NCBI GenBank assembly: GCA_023264995.1 | Contig: JAHFUR010000004.1 | Coordinates: 102,921-166,920 of the forward strand | Reading direction: 5' to 3' | DNA: 64,000 bases | DNA from: Acidimicrobiia bacterium | Lineage (GTDB): Bacteria > Actinomycetota > Acidimicrobiia > Acidimicrobiales > AC-14 | Shown: positions 58,496-64,000 of the stretch, in pieces | Layout: each line of letters starts with the position of its first letter | Position numbering within the stretch: position 1 is the first letter of the stretch | The notes under the pieces: model-generated | What the model was told of the DNA's origin: nothing | The model's database searches: none | What the model saw: the letters and a program-made list of their open reading frames with translations, nothing else | Position numbers and translations under genes: made by a program

Positions 58496-61321
58496 TCAGA
58501 CCACCCTACTGCCTCGCCTCCGCCGCCTCGGGGGGAGCACGGCCACGCCGGCGGCGAGCAGGGCAACTCCCGTCACGGCGGCGCCGGCGACGAACGGGCG
58601 GGGGAGGTAGCCCAGGGTCACGGTGTGGCGGCCGGCGGGGACGAACACCCCCATGAGGGCGCCGTCGACCGCCACGACCGGCGCCGGCTCGCCGTCGACC
58701 TTCGCCGTCCATCCGGTGGCCAGGTTCTGGGAGACGACGAGGAGCGACGTCGCCCCGCCGGTCACCTCGGCGTGGACGGTGTTGTCGCCGATCCGCGACG
58801 AGAGGACCTGCGGCGGGGGGGCGCCGGGCGCCGGCGCGAGGTGGGCGCCGGCCGGGCCGACGTACGCGGCCACGTCGGCGTCCTCGGGCGGCCGGGTGGC
58901 GGCCCACGCCAGCAGCGACGCCTGGTCGGGGAAGGCCCGCCAGCGGGCGTGGGTGCTGACCAGGGGCCAGGCCGAGGGCCGCTCGTAGATCCACGACTCC
59001 TCGGTGGAGACCAGGCGTACGTCCTGGCCGGGGTCCTCGATCAGGAGCTGGCGGGCGGCGCGCGGGCCGGTCATCCCGATGTCGACGGTGCACCCGGCCT
59101 TGTCGGAAGTGGCCGTGAACCGGTACGAGTCGCCGGCGGCCAACGCCCGGCCGACCACGGCGAACCCCGTCCAGCCGCCGCCGATGTCGAAGGACGGGCG
59201 GGTGGCGTGGGCCAGCGGGCGGTCGCCGCTGAGCAGGGTGAGGGTCACGAAGGCCCCCCGGCACGCCTTGCTCGACGCCCGCAGCGGGACGTAGATCCCG
59301 TTGAGCGGGCCGGGCGCCAACCCCGAGGTGGCGTCCGCCGGCAGGCCGTCGACCGACGCCCAGCGGTCCCAGGTCAGGTCGGCGTCGCCGGCGACCCGGC
59401 CGAAGGGCAGCTCGTCGGCCCCTTCGGCGAAATAGCGCACGGCCAGGTGGTCGAGCACGGGCGAGGTGAGGTTCCACTCCTCGCGCCGGAGGTTGATCTT
59501 GAGCGCGTCCCGAGAGAAGGCACCGGGGTTGAAGGCCCCGACCAGGGCCTTGAACTGCTTCGAGTGCAGGGCCAGGCCCCGGAGGTCGGGGAGCCCGAGG
59601 GCCTGCCCGGAGTTCGGGTAGTAGTTGTACTCCGTGGCCGCGAAGCGGTACTGGTCGTCCAGGAGGCCGCGCAGGGCTCGGTGACCGGCCCGCTCGCCGT
59701 AGAAGTCGCCGATGGGTGCCTCGGGCGTGAAGTGGCGCAAGGGCCAGCCGAGCTGGGCGAACAGCAGGGCGGCAAGGGCCAGGGTGGCGACGACCTGGCC
59801 CCGCGCCGTCGGTCGGCGCACCGCCAGCCCCGCGACTAGGGCGGCGACGCCGGCCAGCGCCATGGCGAGGGCGAAGTGGGCGGTGACGTTACGGAGGAGG
59901 TTGTGGCTGGAGGCGGTCCGGAGGAAGTCGGCGGCGGGGAGCAGGAGGGCGCCGGCCAGGACGGCAAGGGTGGCGCCGGAGGCGGCGGGCGACGCCGGGA
60001 CGGCGGCGTCGGGTGCGGGGCGCCGGGCGGCCCACCACGCATCCAGGGCCAGGGCGCCGAGCACGGCCACGGCCAGGCTGATGAGGAACCGGGACCGGCC
60101 GACGGGGTTGCGGGCGATGCCGGGCAGGTGCTCGACCACGGTCAGCAGCGGCGTGCCGACGTAGTTCACGACCACACCGACGGCGGCCATGCCGCAGAAG
60201 AAGGGCCAGGCGTCGGCGCCCGCCCGCCGGAGCCGGACCCGCCCGAGGGCGGCGGCGGCCAGGCCGGCGGCCAGCGCAACCGCGGCGATCATCCCGACGT
60301 GGGACACGCTCTCCACCGGGTTGAGGCCGCTCCACCACGGCCCGGAGAGGGGCGGGCCGGTGGCGCTGAGGTCGAGCAGCCCGAAGATCTGGATCGACGG
60401 GATGTGCCCGCCGCCGGGCCCGACCCGGACATCGAGGGTGCCCCGGGCGAGCACCTCGGACACGAACGGCACGAGGGTGGCCGCAGCCAGCGCCACCCCC
60501 CACACGATGGCCGCGGCCGGGAGCACCACCCGCCGGACAGCGTCCCGGAGGCTCGACCCGCCCCGGACCGAGAGCCAGGCCGCCCATGCCGAGGCGCCGT
60601 AGACGCAGAAGACCCAGCCCGACGGGAAGCCCTCGGCCCACGCCCACGCCACCAGCCCGGCCAGCGCCGCCGCGCCCCGCAGGCCGCCCCCGCCAGCGAA
60701 CTGGTGACCGGAACGAGGGTCACCGCCCAGAGATCCGTCACCGGTTCGGCTGGGATGCCCGACCAGCCGGTGGACGGCCCAGAAGAGCGCCGGCACCAGG
60801 AACACGGCGTCGACCCGGTGGATGAAGACCAGGTTCGTTCCACTGAAGGTGTACGCCACGCCGGCCAGCACCGCCGGCCCGACCGCCGTGCCCAGCCGGC
60901 GGACGAGGAGGTAGGTGAACGTCTGGCAGAAGACCAGGGCCAGGAAGACCTTGAGGCCGATGGCGTACCAGGCCGGGAGGAACAGGAACCCGATGCTGAA
61001 GGGCGAGAAGAGCCCGTTCAGTGGCAGGGTCCCCGTCGGCTGGCCGGCGGCCAGGTTCGGGTCCCACATCTGGAACGTCCCGTGGCGCAGGGCCCTGAAG
61101 AAGGACACCGGTCCGGCCAGCGACTCGGCCTGGTCGGTCTGGACCAGCGACTTCACGTACGGCGGGCGGCGCAAGGCCTCGCGGTAGGGCGACTTGGCCT
61201 CGATGAGGTCGACGCCGGCGTACGTGCGCTGGCCGAGCATGGCCTGGGGCATGAGCAGGAAGGCGCAGGCCAGGAAGACGGCGGCGGGGAGCACGGCCCG
61301 GCGGAGAGTGTCGCGGGTCAT
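58496..61321 (-). CDS. YfhO-family membrane glycosyltransferase-like protein
   Basis: 941 residues. Roughly a dozen membrane helices fill the first 500 residues, with TYAGVDLIEAKSPYREALRRP and QMWDPNLAAGQPTG typical of YfhO/GT-C proteins, then a large extracytoplasmic domain (about 530-890) ending in a Gly-rich propeller-like pattern and a final helix. B. subtilis YfhO helps glycosylate teichoic acid using undecaprenyl-phosphate sugars. A 52-bp palindromic element inside the gene adds RTGDGSLGGDPRSGHQFAG in a loop near residue 195. The gene is divergent from a second YfhO gene. Confidence 0.83.
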   Translation of the reverse strand: MTRDTLRRAVLPAAVFLACAFLLMPQAMLGQRTYAGVDLIEAKSPYREALRRPPYVKSLVQTDQAESLAGPVSFFRALRHGTFQMWDPNLAAGQPTGTLPLNGLFSPFSIGFLFLPAWYAIGLKVFLALVFCQTFTYLLVRRLGTAVGPAVLAGVAYTFSGTNLVFIHRVDAVFLVPALFWAVHRLVGHPSRTGDGSLGGDPRSGHQFAGGGGLRGAAALAGLVAWAWAEGFPSGWVFCVYGASAWAAWLSVRGGSSLRDAVRRVVLPAAAIVWGVALAAATLVPFVSEVLARGTLDVRVGPGGGHIPSIQIFGLLDLSATGPPLSGPWWSGLNPVESVSHVGMIAAVALAAGLAAAALGRVRLRRAGADAWPFFCGMAAVGVVVNYVGTPLLTVVEHLPGIARNPVGRSRFLISLAVAVLGALALDAWWAARRPAPDAAVPASPAASGATLAVLAGALLLPAADFLRTASSHNLLRNVTAHFALAMALAGVAALVAGLAVRRPTARGQVVATLALAALLFAQLGWPLRHFTPEAPIGDFYGERAGHRALRGLLDDQYRFAATEYNYYPNSGQALGLPDLRGLALHSKQFKALVGAFNPGAFSRDALKINLRREEWNLTSPVLDHLAVRYFAEGADELPFGRVAGDADLTWDRWASVDGLPADATSGLAPGPLNGIYVPLRASSKACRGAFVTLTLLSGDRPLAHATRPSFDIGGGWTGFAVVGRALAAGDSYRFTATSDKAGCTVDIGMTGPRAARQLLIEDPGQDVRLVSTEESWIYERPSAWPLVSTHARWRAFPDQASLLAWAATRPPEDADVAAYVGPAGAHLAPAPGAPPPQVLSSRIGDNTVHAEVTGGATSLLVVSQNLATGWTAKVDGEPAPVVAVDGALMGVFVPAGRHTVTLGYLPRPFVAGAAVTGVALLAAGVAVLPPRRRRRGSRVV
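60697..60748. repeat. Dispersed 52-bp palindromic element, copy 3, inside a YfhO coding region
   Basis: Arms CGAACTGGTGAC (60697-60708) and GTCACCGGTTCG (60737-60748) pair with one mismatch. Length and the GGTGAC-N28-GTCACC spacing equal those of the copies at 22540 and 42485. The first 24 bases are visibly related to copy 1. The reading frame of the host gene stays open. Confidence 0.7.
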
Positions 61322-61396
61322 GTCGGCCGGATTCTTGCCGCTCCGCCCGTCACCCTGCCCGTCGGCACCGGGCGCTGCCGGTCACCACCGGGGCGG

Positions 61397-61402
61397 TAGC
61401 CT
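61397..61402 (+). promoter_or_regulatory. Probable -10 box of a leaderless YfhO transcript
   Basis: TAGCCT lies seven bases before the GTG at 61410, with no Shine-Dalgarno. It is in the 88-base gap between two divergent YfhO genes. Confidence 0.45.
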
Positions 61403-61409
61403 CGCCGGC

Positions 61410-63752
61410 GTGCGTCCGGGCCTGCACCCGGCCAGCAAGCTGCGGCGGCCAGTCCTGTGGGCCGCCCTGAGCTACGTCCTCCTCGGCACGGTCGCCCTGT
61501 GGCCGTCGGTCCGCCCCGGCCGCACGCTCGTACCGTCCGACGCGCTCATCATCGTGACCCCGTACTCGGCGCTGCCGACCGCCCACGAACCCCACAACCT
61601 GCAGCTCTCCGACGCCACGTTCCAGTTCTTCCCGTGGTTCCACTACGTGGCCGACGGCCTGCGCCACGGCGAGATCCGCCAGTGGGACCCCGACCTGCTG
61701 GCGGGCGTGCCGGTGAGCCCGAACGGGAACGTCAGCCCGTACTACCCGCCGACGTGGCTGGGGGCGGTGTTGTCGCCCTACGACGCCTACGACGTCTTCG
61801 TCGTCCTCCACCTGGTCCTCGGGGCGCTGGGCGTCTACGTGCTCTCCCGAGCGCTGGGTACCCGCCCGCTGGCGGCGTGGACCGGCGGCCTCCTGGCCTT
61901 CACCGCCGCGTTCTGGGTCCACTGGTCGCTGCACCTGGTCCACATCGCCGGCATGGTGTGGTGCCCGTGGGTGCTGGCCGCGACGTGGTGGTTGCTGGCC
62001 GCCCCGTCGCGCCGGCGGGTGGCCGCCCTCGCCGCCGTGGTGGGCGTCTGGCTCCTGGGCGGTAGCCCGCAGTACGTCTTCTACGGCGGCCTGGCCGTCG
62101 GCGGGGTGGCTGTCACCGTCCTCGCCGGCCGACGGGCGCGACGGACCGGCCCCGTCCTGCGGCCGGCGCTGGCCTTCGCCGCCGCCATGGGGTTGGGGGC
62201 ACTCATCGCCGCGCCGGTCCTGCTGCCCACGCTCACCACCTCCGGGGAGGTCGTCCGCACCCGGGAGACCGAGGCCCAGACGGGCCACATCCCCCGGCGG
62301 GAGGCCATCCGGGCAGTCGTGCCCGACGCCACGGGGAACGCCGCCGACTACGTGTTCCAGGGCTCCAACGACGAGCTGCGGATGGACTCGCCCTTCCTCG
62401 GGGTGACGGGGGTGCTCCTCGCCGGCGCCGCGCTAGGGGGCGTCAACCGCCGCCAACGGGGCCGCCTGGTCCTCGTCGCCGGCGCGGTCTGCACGGTGCT
62501 GCTGGCCTACACCGGGTTCCCTCACCGGGTGCTCTACGCCCTGGTGCCCGGCTACGACCGGTTCCGGTCGAGCCCCCGCTGGCTGTTCCTCCTTCCCGTC
62601 TTCGCCCTCCCCCTGGCCGCTCTGGGCCTCGAGGACCTCCTGGCCGGCGCCCGCCGGGCCCGCGCCGCCCTGGGCGCCACGGCGGCGACTGCGGTGCTCG
62701 CTGTCGGCGGCTGGTTCGCGTACGAACAGGCCCAGCCGGGCACGCCGGTGGCCTACTTCCGGAACCGGTCCCTCGTCGCCCTCGCCGTCATCGTCGTGGT
62801 CGCCGGGGCCGGCTGGGCCGCCCGGTCCCGGCCCCGGTGGGCGGTGGCTGCCGTCGTCCTCATGGCGCTCGGGGAGGTGGGCTTCCACACCCCGCGGTGG
62901 TACCCACGCGTCAACCAGGCAACCGCCTACCCACCGTCGGTGGTGAGCGACCTGGCGACGACGCGAGGCGGGCGGTTCATCACCGTCGGTGTTCGCAGCC
63001 CCTTCCCCCCGTTCGCGCCCGACGTCTCGATGGTCTTCGGCGCGGCCGACGCCCACGGGCTCTCCGTGCTGTTCCCCCGCGACTACGACCGGTTCCTGCG
63101 CCTCATCGACGACTACGGGCTCTACGCCGAGGAGTTCAACCTGGCCCCGTCCCTGTCCAGCGGCGACCGGCTGGCGTCGCCCCTGCTCGACGTGCTCGAC
63201 GTGCGCACCGTGCTGGCCGAGCGCGACGTGGCCATCCCCGGCCAGTACACCCGGCTCGTGCCGGACAGCACCGAACCCTGGGTCTACGCACGGCCGTCGC
63301 CCGGCGGTGCCATGGTCGTGCGCCGGGCCGAGCCGGCAACCGAGGACGAGATGTGGCGGCGCGTCGCCGCGCCGGGCTGGGATCCGTCGGCGGCGGCGGC
63401 CGTGGTCGGGCTGGGCGAGACGGTGGCCGGGGCCGGGGGCACCGCCACCGCCCGGCCGGCGCCGGCGGACCGGGAGGCATGGGAGGTCGACGCCCCCAGC
63501 GGCGGGTTCCTCCGCGTCGGGGCCCGCTGGGACCCGGGCTGGTCAGCCACCATCGACGGGAGGAGGGCCCCGGTCCTGCGGGCCGACGGCGTGTTCCGGG
63601 GCGTGACGGTCCCGGCCGGCCACCACCTCGTGCGGTTCTCCTACCGGAACGCCGACGAGATGTGGGGCCGGTCCGTGGCCGGCGTCGGGCTCCTTGTGCT
63701 CGTCGGGCTGGTCCTTCCCGGACCTCGCCGATCGGCGATGGGAGCCGGCTGA
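61410..63752 (+). CDS. Second YfhO-family membrane protein
   Basis: 780 residues from GTG 61410; the ORF track extension upstream is shadow. First helix LWAALSYVLLGTVALWPSV, then SDALIIVTPYSALPTAHEPHN, FQFFPWFHYVADGLRHGEIRQWDPDLLAGVP (landmark FFPWFHYVADG) and about ten further helices. A large extracytoplasmic region (about 490-740) ends with WDPGWSATIDGRRAPVLRADGVFRGV, the same C-terminal beta block as in the other YfhO protein, followed by a last helix. Probably a GT-C-like or polymer-modifying protein of the surface glycan system. Confidence 0.84.
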   Translation: MRPGLHPASKLRRPVLWAALSYVLLGTVALWPSVRPGRTLVPSDALIIVTPYSALPTAHEPHNLQLSDATFQFFPWFHYVADGLRHGEIRQWDPDLLAGVPVSPNGNVSPYYPPTWLGAVLSPYDAYDVFVVLHLVLGALGVYVLSRALGTRPLAAWTGGLLAFTAAFWVHWSLHLVHIAGMVWCPWVLAATWWLLAAPSRRRVAALAAVVGVWLLGGSPQYVFYGGLAVGGVAVTVLAGRRARRTGPVLRPALAFAAAMGLGALIAAPVLLPTLTTSGEVVRTRETEAQTGHIPRREAIRAVVPDATGNAADYVFQGSNDELRMDSPFLGVTGVLLAGAALGGVNRRQRGRLVLVAGAVCTVLLAYTGFPHRVLYALVPGYDRFRSSPRWLFLLPVFALPLAALGLEDLLAGARRARAALGATAATAVLAVGGWFAYEQAQPGTPVAYFRNRSLVALAVIVVVAGAGWAARSRPRWAVAAVVLMALGEVGFHTPRWYPRVNQATAYPPSVVSDLATTRGGRFITVGVRSPFPPFAPDVSMVFGAADAHGLSVLFPRDYDRFLRLIDDYGLYAEEFNLAPSLSSGDRLASPLLDVLDVRTVLAERDVAIPGQYTRLVPDSTEPWVYARPSPGGAMVVRRAEPATEDEMWRRVAAPGWDPSAAAAVVGLGETVAGAGGTATARPAPADREAWEVDAPSGGFLRVGARWDPGWSATIDGRRAPVLRADGVFRGVTVPAGHHLVRFSYRNADEMWGRSVAGVGLLVLVGLVLPGPRRSAMGAG

Positions 63753-63787
63753 GCGCAGGGTGCGCCGGTTCGGGTGGGCAGGGCGGC

Positions 63788-63793
63788 TATGGT
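63788..63793 (+). promoter_or_regulatory. Weak candidate -10 box before the right-edge gene
   Basis: TATGGT lies about 113 bases before the ATG at 63907. No good -35. The remaining leader shows no known riboswitch. Confidence 0.2.
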
Positions 63794-63906
63794 GAAGCTC
63801 ACCCAAGGCTTGGTCGGGACATGCCTTCGCCCCACTGTGCGGTCAGCGATCCAGTGCGGTCGGTGATGGCCTTCGACGGGAGCCAGGGCTCGACAAGGAG
63901 AGACGC

Positions 63907-64000
63907 ATGACGAAACGCAACGTGTTCACCGCGTTGGCCGCGGCAGCGATGGTGCTGGGGCTGCTCGGCACGGCCGGGCCCTCGGGGGCCCAGGTCACCC
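63907..64000 (+). CDS. N-terminus of a secreted protein, cut by window edge
   Basis: Thirty-one codons are visible. MTKRNVFTALAAAAMVLGLL followed by GTAGPSGAQVT is a clear signal peptide with probable cleavage after GPSGA. AAGGAG seven bases before the ATG is a near-perfect ribosome site. Mature sequence is beyond the window, so family and role cannot be told. Confidence 0.75.
   Translation, partial: MTKRNVFTALAAAAMVLGLLGTAGPSGAQVT

Noticed and set aside
60697-60748. YfhO gene broken by the palindromic insertion
   Set aside because: The frame is open through the element and both flanks keep the membrane-protein pattern.
1-64000. CRISPR array, tRNA, rRNA, prophage or insertion sequence
   Set aside because: No regularly spaced repeats, cloverleaf-like gap, phage gene run or transposase was seen; the only dispersed repeats are the 52-bp palindromes.

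Overview
The window is a very GC-rich (roughly 70% or more) bacterial chromosome segment with almost no non-coding DNA: about 55 protein genes, many joined by ATGA/GTGA stop-start overlaps, and no gene-free stretch longer than about 170 bases. The gene set (F420-type Ddn reductase, DUF2330, DUF2203, DUF2237, DUF2304, YfhO proteins, B12-dependent MetH, Aat) and the many promoters with a -10 box only 6-9 bases before the start codon (leaderless messages) suggest an actinobacterium outside Streptomyces and Mycobacterium. Acidimicrobiia is my best guess, inferred without any search. I saw no phage, insertion sequence, CRISPR array, tRNA or rRNA.

Layout. 1-1816 (-): an Aat transferase cut by the window edge and a conserved membrane protein. 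1829-5919 (+): a hydantoinase/oxoprolinase pair (hyuA-hyuB) and a HAD phosphatase. 5833-13106 (-): two coupled, very long proteins of unknown function. 13197-17773 (-): thiG-thiH, then three genes for exported proteins (membrane-anchored propeller-like protein, DUF2330, cupredoxin). 17793-22567 (+): DUF2203, a 30-residue membrane peptide, then lpdA, the E2 of a 2-oxoacid dehydrogenase, and one ORF carrying both LipB and LipA. The dehydrogenase subunits and both lipoylation enzymes are thus encoded together.

22604-34076: a secreted SOD-like protein, an M24 peptidase, an SDR protein lacking the usual Tyr/Lys pair, small membrane proteins, a GMC oxidoreductase fused to a DUF1080 (3-keto-glycoside hydrolase) domain, a TetR regulator with a probable operator, a YdjG/YdjH/YdjI-like SPFH membrane module, a Ddn-type reductase and a kelch lipoprotein. 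34107-42483: metH, ddl, murF, a cobalamin adenosyltransferase, leucyl aminopeptidase and a conserved unknown.

42541-63752: mostly a cell-surface polysaccharide locus. It holds RmlA, five glycosyltransferase genes (one a GT2-GT4 fusion), DUF2304, a Wzm/Wzt-type ABC exporter, a methyltransferase with a coiled-coil tail and two divergent YfhO-family membrane proteins. A tandemly duplicated lipoprotein and a small metabolic operon interrupt it. A secreted protein starts at the right edge.

Besides the genes, three dispersed 52-bp palindromic elements share one geometry (GGTGAC-N28-GTCACC); one lies in frame inside a YfhO gene. A perfect hairpin covers the Shine-Dalgarno of the DUF2330 gene, and one symmetric -10 box appears to serve thiG and the DUF2203 gene in opposite directions. 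No function is established for the two giant proteins. They and the two enzyme fusions (GMC-DUF1080, LipB-LipA) are the best leads for something undescribed.
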